DNA from: an uncultured Eisenbergiella sp.
Lineage (GTDB): Bacteria > Bacillota > Clostridia > Lachnospirales > Lachnospiraceae
Direction of reading: 5' to 3'
NCBI GenBank assembly: GCA_947626995.1
Contig: CANQUI010000003.1
Location: 26,967-90,966, forward strand
Length of the DNA stretch: 64,000 nucleotides
Under the pieces are notes generated by a model. It had not been told where the DNA came from. It was given only the letters and a program-made list of their open reading frames with translations, and searched no databases. The translations under genes were made by a program, and so were the position numbers. This document shows, piece by piece, positions 1-8,862 of this stretch. Position 1 is the stretch's first letter, and each line of letters starts with the position of its first letter.

Positions 1-2
1 TG

Positions 3-344
3 GACGGCCTGGGCGTGGGCGACGTGGGCAACGTGGTTTTGCGCGACCGGCAGCATTTGGCCGAGGACGGGATCCTGATCGTGGTGGTGGCGCTGGACGG
101 CGTGACCGGACAGGTGGCCAGCGGGCCGGATCTGGTGACCCGCGGGTTCGTTTATGTGAAGGAATCCGACGAATTGCTGGAAGAAGCGCGGGAGCTGATG
201 GAAAAGGTGATGGAGGGCTGCGTGGCCAGAGGCTGCACGGACTGGGGACGGATCAAAACCTCCATCAAGGATTCCCTGAGCGATTTTATTTGGAAAAAGA
301 CAAAGCGCAGACCCATGATTTTACCCATCATTATGGAAGTATGA
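3..344 (+). CDS. rnj: Ribonuclease J, C-terminal fragment (5' end outside window)
   Basis: Open from the window edge; protein ...GDVGNVVLRDRQHLAEDGILIVVVALDG...GPDLVTRGFVYVKES...RRPMILPIIMEV matches the RNase J C-terminal region. Confidence 0.88.
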   Translation, partial: DGLGVGDVGNVVLRDRQHLAEDGILIVVVALDGVTGQVASGPDLVTRGFVYVKESDELLEEARELMEKVMEGCVARGCTDWGRIKTSIKDSLSDFIWKKTKRRPMILPIIMEV

Positions 345-368
345 TAAAATACGCGGAGGCGACGGATT

Positions 369-809
369 TTGACAAAACAGGCGGAGGCAAATCATCATAA
401 AAAGAAAAAAAATAAGCGGCGGAAACAGGCGGCGATGCAGAACATTGCGGGCGGCGTGACGGGCACGATTTTCAATGTGGTGCTGATCATTGTGGCTGTT
501 ATGCTGGTCTATCGTTTTTCCGTTACGGCATATCGCTACGGCGTCCGTCTTTTTGGCGAACCGGCCATGTCGGAGGCGCCGGGACAGGAAGTGGAAGTGA
601 CGGTGACCGACGGCATGGATTTTGACGGGATCGCCAAGCAGCTGTATGAGAGCGGCCTGATCCGGGATCCGTCGCTGTTTGTGGTGCAGGAACATCTGTC
701 CAATTATGCCAAGGACGGCTTTTCTGCCGGGACCTATACCCTTTCCACCGCCATGACGCCGGAGGAAATCATGGACGCAATGGCGGGCAGCAATGAGGAG
801 GACGGATGA
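369..809 (+). CDS. MltG/YceG-like protein, short form (TM segment plus N-terminal LysM-like part only)
   Basis: TM near the N-terminus, then VEVTVTDGMDFDGIAKQLYESGLIRDPSLFVVQ...FSAGTYTLSTAMTPEEIMDAMAG, typical of the YceG N-terminal domain; TTG start; next gene overlaps by 4 nt. Confidence 0.7.
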   Translation: MTKQAEANHHKKKKNKRRKQAAMQNIAGGVTGTIFNVVLIIVAVMLVYRFSVTAYRYGVRLFGEPAMSEAPGQEVEVTVTDGMDFDGIAKQLYESGLIRDPSLFVVQEHLSNYAKDGFSAGTYTLSTAMTPEEIMDAMAGSNEEDG

Positions 810-1459
810 TCACACAAGAACGGATGCGGGTCTTCCTCCGTGCGCTGGAGCCCGATCTTCCCGCCTGGCTGGAGGAGCTGGCACAGTCCGCCAGAGAGAA
901 GGAAGTGCCGTTAATCCGTCGGGAGACGGCCGGCCTTCTCAGATTTCTGCTGACGCTGACAAGACCTTCCTCTATTTTGGAGGTGGGAACCGCGGTGGGA
1001 TTTTCCGCGCTGCTGATGAGCGAGTATATGCCGCAAGACAGTCATATCACGACCATCGAAAAGGTTGCGGCGCGCGTTTTGGAGGCGCAGGAAAATTTTC
1101 AAAAAGCCGGGAGAGAGGAACGCATCACGCTTTTGTGCGGGGATGCGGCCGAACTGCTGCCCCGCCTGGAGACCTCCTTTGATCTGATCTTTATGGATGC
1201 CGCCAAAGGACAGTATCCGCATTTCCTTCCCCAGGTCCTGCGGCTTTTAAAACCCGGCGGCCTGCTGGTCTCCGACAATGTTCTGCAGGAAGGGGATATT
1301 CTGGAATCCCGTTACGCCGTAACGCGCCGGGACCGGACCATTCATACCCGGATGCGGGATTACCTGTACCAACTCAAACACGATCCGATATGGGAAACCG
1401 TCATCCTTCCGCTGGGGGATGGCGTATCTGTTTCGGTCAGAAAGGGTTTGGATCCATGA
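806..1459 (+). CDS. Class I SAM-dependent O-methyltransferase (YrrM/TrmR-like)
   Basis: ILEVGTAVGFSALLMSEYMP, LIFMDAAKGQYPHFLPQVLRLLKPGGLLVSDNVLQEG motifs. Confidence 0.85.
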   Translation: MITQERMRVFLRALEPDLPAWLEELAQSAREKEVPLIRRETAGLLRFLLTLTRPSSILEVGTAVGFSALLMSEYMPQDSHITTIEKVAARVLEAQENFQKAGREERITLLCGDAAELLPRLETSFDLIFMDAAKGQYPHFLPQVLRLLKPGGLLVSDNVLQEGDILESRYAVTRRDRTIHTRMRDYLYQLKHDPIWETVILPLGDGVSVSVRKGLDP

Positions 1460-2718
1460 AAAGACCGGAGCTTCTTGTACCGGCCGGCAGCCCGGAGGTT
1501 TTAAGGATCGCCGTCATGTACGGCGCCGACGCGGTTTATATCGGCGGAGATGCGTACGGGCTGCGCGCCAAAGCAAAAAATTTCAGCCTGGAAGAAATGG
1601 CCGAGGGAATCTGTTTTGCCCACGACCATAACGTAAAGGTGTATGTCACCGCCAATATTCTGGCGCATAATGCGGATCTTTCCGGGGCTTCCGATTATTT
1701 TGAAGCGCTGCGGGATCTGCGGACCGCCGCAGGAAGGGCGGCGGCGCCGGACGCGCTGCTCATATCGGATCCCGGTATGTTTTCTCTGGCCCGGCGAATC
1801 TGGCCCGAGGCAGAGATTCACATTTCCACGCAGGCCAATAATACGAACTATGAGACGTATCTGTTCTGGTGGAATCTGGGCGCGAAACGGGTGGTGTGCG
1901 CCCGCGAGCTTTCTTTGGAGGAGATCCGGCAGATCCGGCAAAAGATCCCCTCACAGATGCAGATCGAGTGTTTCGTGCATGGGGCCATGTGTGTTTCCTA
2001 TTCGGGACGGTGCCTGCTGAGCAATTATTTTACCGGGCGGGACGCCAACCGGGGCGCCTGTACCCACCCCTGCCGCTGGAAATACGCGGTGGTAGAGGAA
2101 AGCAGGCCGGGGGAATATCTGCCGGTCTATGAAAATGAGCGGGGGACCTATCTGTTCAATTCCCGGGATCTGAATATGATCGCTTATATCCCGGAGCTGA
2201 TAGAGGCGGGCATCGACAGCTTTAAAGTGGAGGGCCGGATGAAGACCGCCCTGTATGTGGCGGTGGTGACGCGGACCTATCGGAAGGCCATTGAGGATTA
2301 TCTTTCGTCGCCGGAACAATATGCCGCCCATCTGGACTGGTACCGGGCGGAAATCGAAAAATGCACGCACCGGCCGTTTGGCACCGGTTTTTATTTTCAC
2401 AAACCGGGCGAAGAGGAGCAGATTTACGACTCGGCCGCTTATCTGAACGAATCCGTCTATCTGGGTGTTGTATCCGAGACGGATTCCTGCGGCCGGGTGC
2501 GCATAGAACAGCGGAATAAGTTTTGCGTCGGCGACCGGATCGAACTGATGAAGCCGTGCGGGGACAATCTGCCGGTGTGTGTAAAACGCATCCAGGACGA
2601 GAATGGCAGGGAACTGACATGCGCGCCGCATCCCAAACAGATTCTTTGGCTGACGCTTTCACAAAAGGCAAAGGTCTGGGACATCCTGCGCGTGGGAAAG
2701 GAAGAAAAACATGGGTGA
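1456..2718 (+). CDS. U32 family peptidase
   Basis: PELLVPAGSPEVLRIAVMYGADAVYIGG start and ECFVHGAMCVSYSGRCLLSNYFTGRDANRGACTHPCRWKY signature; ATG at 1456 overlaps the upstream stop. Confidence 0.9.
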   Translation: MKRPELLVPAGSPEVLRIAVMYGADAVYIGGDAYGLRAKAKNFSLEEMAEGICFAHDHNVKVYVTANILAHNADLSGASDYFEALRDLRTAAGRAAAPDALLISDPGMFSLARRIWPEAEIHISTQANNTNYETYLFWWNLGAKRVVCARELSLEEIRQIRQKIPSQMQIECFVHGAMCVSYSGRCLLSNYFTGRDANRGACTHPCRWKYAVVEESRPGEYLPVYENERGTYLFNSRDLNMIAYIPELIEAGIDSFKVEGRMKTALYVAVVTRTYRKAIEDYLSSPEQYAAHLDWYRAEIEKCTHRPFGTGFYFHKPGEEEQIYDSAAYLNESVYLGVVSETDSCGRVRIEQRNKFCVGDRIELMKPCGDNLPVCVKRIQDENGRELTCAPHPKQILWLTLSQKAKVWDILRVGKEEKHG

Positions 2719-4834
2719 GAAACTGAACGTAGAAGAACTGTTTGCCAGAAATGTCTTCACAATGGAGAAGATGAGGGAGCGTCTGCCCCAGAAGGCCTAC
2801 GCGGAAGTGGCGCGGGTGAAGGAACACGGCGGACAGCTCTCCCCGGCGACGGCGGACGTGGTGGCCCGGGCGATGAAGGACTGGGCGGTGGAGCACGGCG
2901 CGACGCACTATACCCATTGGTTTCAGCCGCTGACGGGCATTACCGCGGAAAAACACGATTCCTTTGTGACCCATCCCGATGAGAGCGGGAGAATGTTGCT
3001 GGATTTTTCCGGCAAGGAGCTGATCAAGGGCGAGGCGGACGCCTCCTCCTTCCCCTCCGGCGGCCTGCGTTCCACCTTTGAGGCGAGGGGGTACACGGTC
3101 TGGGACATTACCTCGCCGGCCTTTTTAAAGGAGGATGCCACCGGGGTGATCCTGTGCATCCCCACGGCGTTTTGTTCCTACAAAGGAGAGGCGCTGGATA
3201 AAAAGACGCCCCTGCTGCGTTCCATGGAGGCGTTGTCGGAACAGGCGATGCGCATCGTGCGGATCTTTCACCCGGACACCACGGCTACCAAGGTGGTCCC
3301 GCTGGTGGGGGCGGAGCAGGAATATTTTCTGATCGACCGCAGCAAATATCTGAAACGGAAGGATCTGATCTTCTCCGGCAGGACCCTGTTCGGCGCGCCC
3401 GCGCCTAAGGGACAGGAGCTGGAGGATCATTATTTCGGCGTCATCCGGGAGCGGATCGGGGCCTTTATGAAGGATCTCAACATTGAACTGTGGAAGCTGG
3501 GCGTCACGGCAAAGACCCAGCATAACGAGGTGGCGCCGGCCCAGCACGAACTGGCGCCGGTCTATGAGACCGCCAATATCGCCATGGATCACAATCAGCT
3601 GGTGATGGAGACGATGAAAAAGGTGGCGGAGCGCCACGACCTGCGCTGCCTGCTGCATGAGAAACCCTTTGCCGGCGTCAATGGCTCGGGCAAGCACGAT
3701 AACTGGTCCATCAGTACCGACACCGGCATCAATCTGCTGGATCCCGGGGAAACCCCCAATGAAAACACCCAGTTTCTCCTGGTGCTTTCCTGTATCATGA
3801 AAGCGGTGGATACCCATGCGGACCTGCTCAGAAGAAGCGCGTCCAATGTGGGAAACGACCTGCGGATGGGGTCGAGCGAGGCGCCGCCCGTTATCATATC
3901 CATCTTTCTGGGATCGCAGCTGGAGGATGTGGTGCGTCAGCTTGTGGAGACGGGGGAGGCCCGCAGCCTGCTGGAGGGCAGCACCTTACATACCGGCGTG
4001 TCCACGGTGCCGGATCTGCACATGGACGCCACGGACCGGAACCGCACGTCTCCGTTTGCCTTCACCGGAAACAAGTTTGAATTCCGTATGGTGGGCTCCT
4101 CCGATTCCATCGGCAGTCCGACGACGACCATCAACGCCATCGTGGCGGAGGCGTTCTGCGAAGCGGCGGACCGGATCGAGGCGGCCGGGGAAGAGGGCAG
4201 GCAGCAGGCGGTGCACGATGTGATCAAGGAATACATGACCAGGCACCAGCGCATCATCTTCAACGGAGACGGGTATTCCGAGGCCTGGATCCGGGAGGCA
4301 AGACGCAGAGGTCTGCCCAATTATAAGAGCATGATCGATTCCGTGGAGGCGCTGACCACCGATAAAGCGATCCGGCTGTACGAACGGTTTCGGATCTATA
4401 CCAGGGCAGAGCTGGAGTCGCGCAAGGAGATCCTGTACGAGACCTACAGTAAGACCATCAATATCGAGGCGCTGGCCATGATCGATATGGCCTCCCGGGA
4501 GCTGCTGCCCGCGGTGCTGCGTTACAGCAGGGAGCTGTCGGAAACCGTAAACGCCGCCAGAGCGGCGGGCGGAGATGCCTCCGTAGCGGCGTCGCTTCTG
4601 CGGGACGTCAATGAAGCCATGACGAAGGCCATCGGCGCTTTGGAGGGACTGAAATGGAAGGAAAAAGAAGGACAGCTGATCCATGGCGACGCGAAACGCC
4701 AGGCGTTTTTCTACCATGATACGGTGGTTCCGGCTATGGAAGAGCTGCGCGCGCCCATTGATAAGCTGGAGACCATGGTGGACCGGTCCTACTGGCCGGT
4801 GCCGGTTTACTCCGATCTGCTCTTCGAGGTCTGA
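2711..4834 (+). CDS. glnN: Glutamine synthetase type III (GlnN)
   Basis: 707 aa; KTQHNEVAPAQHELAPVYETAN, HEKPFAGVNGSGKHDNWS, NRTSPFAFTGNKFEFRMVGSS. Confidence 0.95.
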   Translation: MGEKLNVEELFARNVFTMEKMRERLPQKAYAEVARVKEHGGQLSPATADVVARAMKDWAVEHGATHYTHWFQPLTGITAEKHDSFVTHPDESGRMLLDFSGKELIKGEADASSFPSGGLRSTFEARGYTVWDITSPAFLKEDATGVILCIPTAFCSYKGEALDKKTPLLRSMEALSEQAMRIVRIFHPDTTATKVVPLVGAEQEYFLIDRSKYLKRKDLIFSGRTLFGAPAPKGQELEDHYFGVIRERIGAFMKDLNIELWKLGVTAKTQHNEVAPAQHELAPVYETANIAMDHNQLVMETMKKVAERHDLRCLLHEKPFAGVNGSGKHDNWSISTDTGINLLDPGETPNENTQFLLVLSCIMKAVDTHADLLRRSASNVGNDLRMGSSEAPPVIISIFLGSQLEDVVRQLVETGEARSLLEGSTLHTGVSTVPDLHMDATDRNRTSPFAFTGNKFEFRMVGSSDSIGSPTTTINAIVAEAFCEAADRIEAAGEEGRQQAVHDVIKEYMTRHQRIIFNGDGYSEAWIREARRRGLPNYKSMIDSVEALTTDKAIRLYERFRIYTRAELESRKEILYETYSKTINIEALAMIDMASRELLPAVLRYSRELSETVNAARAAGGDASVAASLLRDVNEAMTKAIGALEGLKWKEKEGQLIHGDAKRQAFFYHDTVVPAMEELRAPIDKLETMVDRSYWPVPVYSDLLFEV

Positions 4835-4899
4835 TCGCCGCCGCCGCGGCGTGGGAGACGCCCCCCGACAGGCATCCGTAAGAAAAAAGAAAAAAGTGC

Positions 4900-4928
4900 T
4901 TGCATTTTGTGAAGGTTTTTGGTATAGT
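4900..4928 (+). promoter_or_regulatory. Sigma-A type promoter for tRNA-Gln
   Basis: TTGCAT - 17 nt - TATAGT. Confidence 0.75.
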
Positions 4929-4976
4929 AAATGAGCGCGAGGGAAAGATAAGAAAATCCCGAGCAAAATGCAGGAT

Positions 4977-5048
4977 AGGGCTATCGCCAAACGGTAAGGC
5001 AACGGACTCTGACTCCGTCATTTCCAGGTTCGAATCCTGGTAGCCCTG
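4977..5048 (+). tRNA. tRNA-Gln (anticodon CTG)
   Basis: Acceptor AGGGCTA/TAGCCCT, anticodon arm ACGGA-CTCTGAC-TCCGT, T arm CCAGGTTCGAATCCTGG; CCA not encoded. Confidence 0.93.
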
Positions 5049-5055
5049 TTAGAAG

Positions 5056-5086
5056 AACCCGACAGAGATGATCTGCCGGGTTGTTT
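5056..5086 (+). terminator. Terminator downstream of tRNA-Gln
   Basis: AACCCGACAGA-GATGA-TCTGCCGGGTT followed by a T-rich run. Confidence 0.6.
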
Positions 5087-5211
5087 GTTATGAGGAGTCT
5101 TCCCGACGTCGGGGCCGCCATACTTTTGCGCCTGCCGAATAAAGGATAGACGAAACCGCAGGTCTTGTGTTATACTGGCCACGGCACAATATTGTGAAGG
5201 AGGCGTGAAGG

Positions 5212-5967
5212 TTGCCGGAGGATTTTGACGCACGGTTGGATTGTGCAGGGTACACGTTTGAAAGCAGGGTCCGTTACAGCGAGACGGATGAAAAAGGGAG
5301 GATTTCCATAGCGGGGATTGTGGATTACTTTCAGGACACTTCCACTTTTCAGTCGGAGGATCTGGGACTGGGCGTGGCGTATCTGAAGGGCATGGGACTG
5401 GCCTGGGTAGTCAATGCCTGGCAGATCGTGATCCATCGGTATCCGGTGCTGGGCGAGCGTATTTTTGCCGGTACCTTCCCGTATGAATTCAAGGGATTTA
5501 TCGGACTGCGCAATTTCCTGATCGAAGATGAGAAGAAGAACCGGCTGGTGGAGGCCAATTCGGTCTGGACGCTGATGAATCTCGAAAAGGGACTGCCCGC
5601 GCGCGCGACGGCCGAAATGATAGAAAAATATAAGCTGGGAGAAAGGCTTCCCATGGCGTATGCCCCGCGCAAGATCCCGGTGCCTCAGGGCGGCGAGGAA
5701 CAAGAAAAGATCTTTATCGCCAGACAGCATCTGGACGGGAATCATCATGTAAATAACGGTCAGTATATTCATATTGCCATGGGGTATCTGCCGGAGGATT
5801 TTCAGGTGGGACAGCTTCGGGTAGAGTATAAAAGGCAGGCCCATCTGCACGACGAGGTGCGGCCGGTGGTGTGGCGGCAGGAGGAGAAATGCCTGGTTTC
5901 TCTCAATGGCGCGGACGGCATGGCGTATGCGGTGGCGGAATTTACACAGGCAAAATCAGAGGGGTGA
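5212..5967 (+). CDS. Acyl-ACP thioesterase (hotdog fold)
   Basis: FESRVRYSETDEKGRISIAGIVDYFQDTSTFQSEDLG ... NHHVNNGQYIHIA. Confidence 0.88.
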   Translation: MPEDFDARLDCAGYTFESRVRYSETDEKGRISIAGIVDYFQDTSTFQSEDLGLGVAYLKGMGLAWVVNAWQIVIHRYPVLGERIFAGTFPYEFKGFIGLRNFLIEDEKKNRLVEANSVWTLMNLEKGLPARATAEMIEKYKLGERLPMAYAPRKIPVPQGGEEQEKIFIARQHLDGNHHVNNGQYIHIAMGYLPEDFQVGQLRVEYKRQAHLHDEVRPVVWRQEEKCLVSLNGADGMAYAVAEFTQAKSEG

Positions 5968-5969
5968 TC

Positions 5970-6803
5970 GTGTTGGAATTGGGAAGAATACAGGAACTTA
6001 CCGTGGTAAAGAAAGTGGCGTTCGGCGTTTATCTGGCGGACGGACCGGATCATGAGGAGCGGGTGCTGCTGCCGGCAAAGCAGGTGCCGGAAGAGACTAG
6101 GATCGGGGATCGCCTGACGGTTTTTCTCTATCGGGACTCTCAGGACAGGCTGATCGCCACTACGGCGACGCCTGCGCTGCAGCTTTCGGAGGTGGCAGAG
6201 CTGTCGGTGGTGCAGACGGGAAAGCTTGGCGCTTTTTTGGACTGGGGACTGGAGAAGGATCTGTTTTTGCCGTTCCGGGAACAGACCATGCAGGTGAAAA
6301 CAGGGGATCGTTTCCCGGTGGCCCTTTATGTGGATAAGAGCGGCCGTCTCTGCGCGACCATGCGGATCTATCCGTATCTGCGCACGGACAGCCCCTATCG
6401 CAGGGACGATATGGTGCGCGGCCGCGTCTATGAGATCAGCCCCCGGTTTGGGGCTTTTGTGGCGGTGGACGGGCGGTATTCGGCGCTGATTCCCACGCAG
6501 GAGCTGTTCGGAAAGATCTGCCCGGGCGAAGAGATCAACGCCAGAGTGACCAAGGTGCATGAGGATGGGAAGCTGGTTTTGAGCGTACGCAAAAAGGCTT
6601 ATCTGCAGATGGCGGAAGACGCAGAGAAGGTATGGAAGGCGCTGGAGGATTATGGCGGGCGGCTCCCGTTTACGGATCAGGCCTCGCCCGAGACGATACG
6701 GAAGGAATTCGGGATGAGCAAAAACGAGTTTAAGCGCGCGGTGGGCAGCCTGCTGAAGGAAGGCAGGATCGTCATCACAGAAAACGCCATTCAAAGACGG
6801 TGA
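5970..6803 (+). CDS. cvfB: CvfB-like S1 RNA-binding protein
   Basis: Tandem S1-like domains (FGVYLADG, LGAFLDWGLEKDLFLPFREQ, FGAFVAVDGRYSALIP) and C-terminal winged helix FGMSKNEFKRAVGSLLKEGRIVI; GTG start at 5970. Confidence 0.85.
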   Translation: MLELGRIQELTVVKKVAFGVYLADGPDHEERVLLPAKQVPEETRIGDRLTVFLYRDSQDRLIATTATPALQLSEVAELSVVQTGKLGAFLDWGLEKDLFLPFREQTMQVKTGDRFPVALYVDKSGRLCATMRIYPYLRTDSPYRRDDMVRGRVYEISPRFGAFVAVDGRYSALIPTQELFGKICPGEEINARVTKVHEDGKLVLSVRKKAYLQMAEDAEKVWKALEDYGGRLPFTDQASPETIRKEFGMSKNEFKRAVGSLLKEGRIVITENAIQRR

Positions 6804-6838
6804 GAAAGCGCGCCCCAAAGGGGCAGAAGAGGGAAAAC

Positions 6839-6867
6839 TTGCCAAAATCCTAAAATCGTGATAAACT
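6839..6867 (+). promoter_or_regulatory. Putative promoter upstream of the TagA/WecG-like gene
   Basis: TTGCCA - 17 nt - TAAACT. Confidence 0.45.
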
Positions 6868-6921
6868 ACAAAAATGTAGGAGTAGCCATGAGGTTTGGTT
6901 GTCGATTTTGCGGGGGATGAA

Positions 6922-7590
6922 ATGAGAAAATATTCGATTTTGGGCATTTCACTCACGGATCATTCGGCGAGAGAGGGAGTCAGGATCGCAGAGGGATTTT
7001 TAAACAGCGGCGTCCTGAACACGGTAGCGTGTCTTACCTCTCAGGCGCTGGCACAGGTCGCCCAGGACGAGGAACGGAAGCTTTTGCTGGAGGCTACGGA
7101 TCTGACGTTCTGCGCGGAGCCGGATATTCTGGAGGCGGCGGATCTTGCGGGAGCCGGACGGGTCCGGGAGATCGAGCATCAGATCTTCCTGCGTCTGCTG
7201 CTGCGGCGGCTGGCCAGAAGACAGGATTCCATCTATCTGCTGGGAGGGACCGTTGAACAGGCGGAAGCGCTGCGGGAAGCCCTGGTGACGCAACAGGAGG
7301 ATCTGCATCTTGTGGGATGCAGCGGCTATGAGGAATTTGACTCCCGGCCGGAGCGGTTGATGAACGCGCTCAACGAATCCGCTCCCCGGGTGATTCTGTC
7401 CAGAATGACGTGGCCGGAAGATCTGGATCTGATGCATGAGGGCCGGCGTTATTTGAACGCGGAGATGTGGCTCGCGCTGTCGGAGAAGTCTTTTCCCGGA
7501 AAGTCGCGCCAGTCGGTTTTGGAGACCATTCGAAAAAAAATATTCCAGAAAAAGGTAAACGAGTATAACGAAGAGAAGGCGGCCCGCTGA
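6922..7590 (+). CDS. WecG/TagA/CpsF-like protein, divergent
   Basis: SIYLLGGTVEQAEALREAL core and C-terminal EMWLALSEKSFPGK; ATG at 6922 with RBS GGGGGA. Confidence 0.6.
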   Translation: MRKYSILGISLTDHSAREGVRIAEGFLNSGVLNTVACLTSQALAQVAQDEERKLLLEATDLTFCAEPDILEAADLAGAGRVREIEHQIFLRLLLRRLARRQDSIYLLGGTVEQAEALREALVTQQEDLHLVGCSGYEEFDSRPERLMNALNESAPRVILSRMTWPEDLDLMHEGRRYLNAEMWLALSEKSFPGKSRQSVLETIRKKIFQKKVNEYNEEKAAR

Positions 7591-7605
7591 TGCGGACCGC
7601 TTTTC
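7577..7605 (+). terminator. Probable terminator overlapping the end of the TagA/WecG-like gene
   Basis: GCGGCCCGC-TGAT-GCGGACCGC-TTTT. Confidence 0.5.
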
Positions 7606-7762
7606 AGCCGGTTTTTGGGGTTTCCTGATAACTTTGCATAAATTTTTTGCGATTTCCTATAGCTTTTTTTGTGATTATCTTTTAAAATGTAAAAAGGGTA
7701 TAGTTTTTTGTTTTTTGAAGCGACCGGGTCGCTTTCTTTTACGTTAGCGGAGGAAGAGGGGT

Positions 7763-8848
7763 ATGATTTCAAATCAGATTTTACAGAACACGGTGGAGGG
7801 GATTAAGGCAATCGCAAGAGTGGAGTTAGGCGTCGTCGATGTGGACGGCAAGGTGGTGGCGTCCACGACGGAGGAAATGGAGCGGTACGCCCCGACGGCC
7901 AGAGCTTTTGTGGATTCACCGGCGGACAGCCAGGAAGTACAGGGAAATCAGTTCTTCAAAATATACGATGAGCAGCAGCTGGAGTTCATTCTGATCGCCG
8001 GCGGCGCCGGAGAGAATATCTACATGCTGGGGAAGATGGCGGCGTTTCAGATCCAGAATCTGCTGGTGGCGTATAAAGAACGTTTCGATAAGGACAATTT
8101 CATTAAGAACCTGCTGTTGGACAATCTGCTGCTGGTGGACATTTACAGCAGGGCCAAGAAGCTGCATATTCCCGCCGATGCGGACCGGGTGGTGCTGATT
8201 GTGGAGAGCGGCAGCAGGGACACCAACACGCTGGAAATGGTGCGGGCCGCTTTTACGGGAAGCTCCCGGGATTTTGTGACGGCGGTGGACGAAAACAGCG
8301 TGATCATCGTCAAGGAATTATCCGACGGGGACGACAGCCGCGAGATCGAAAAGACGGCGTCTTATATTCTGGAGTATCTGCACGACGAGGGGCTGACGGA
8401 CAACCGCGTGGCCTACGGCACCATTGTCAAAGAGATCAAGGAGGTCAGCCGTTCCTACAAGGAGGCGAAGATGGCGCTGGACGTGGGGAAGATCTTTTTT
8501 GATGAGCGCGCGGTGGTGGCTTACAGCGAGCTGGGGATCGGACGTCTGATCTATCAGCTGCCGATCCCTCTGTGCAAGATGTTCATCCGGGAGATCTTCG
8601 GCGGCAAGAGCCCCGATGAGTTCGATGAGGAAACGCTGATGACCATCAGCAAATTTTTTGAAAACAGCCTGAATGTTTCGGAGACCAGCCGGCAGCTTTT
8701 CATTCACCGCAATACGCTGGTCTATCGGCTGGATAAGCTGCAAAAGGGCACCGGCCTGGATTTGCGGGTGTTTGAAGATGCCATCACCTTCAAGATTGCG
8801 CTGATGGTAGTGAAATACATGAAATATATGGAAACGTACGAATATTAG
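7763..8848 (+). CDS. PucR/sugar-diacid-type transcriptional regulator with C-terminal HTH
   Basis: ILQNTVEGIKAIARVELGVVDVDGKVVAST start; C-terminal FFENSLNVSETSRQLFIHRNTLVYRLDKLQKGTGLDLRVFEDAITFKIAL is the PucR-type HTH. Confidence 0.88.
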   Translation: MISNQILQNTVEGIKAIARVELGVVDVDGKVVASTTEEMERYAPTARAFVDSPADSQEVQGNQFFKIYDEQQLEFILIAGGAGENIYMLGKMAAFQIQNLLVAYKERFDKDNFIKNLLLDNLLLVDIYSRAKKLHIPADADRVVLIVESGSRDTNTLEMVRAAFTGSSRDFVTAVDENSVIIVKELSDGDDSREIEKTASYILEYLHDEGLTDNRVAYGTIVKEIKEVSRSYKEAKMALDVGKIFFDERAVVAYSELGIGRLIYQLPIPLCKMFIREIFGGKSPDEFDEETLMTISKFFENSLNVSETSRQLFIHRNTLVYRLDKLQKGTGLDLRVFEDAITFKIALMVVKYMKYMETYEY

Positions 8849-8862
8849 GAGAGGAAAGAAAT

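Noticed and set aside
4977-5048. tRNA-Gln as a possible island attachment site
   Set aside because: No integrase, composition change or duplicated tRNA 3' end nearby; flanks look like core genome.
7763-8848. Naming this regulator cdaR and linking it to c-di-AMP
   Set aside because: It is a PucR/carbohydrate-diacid type regulator; the name clash with the CdaA regulator (26759-28036) is coincidental.
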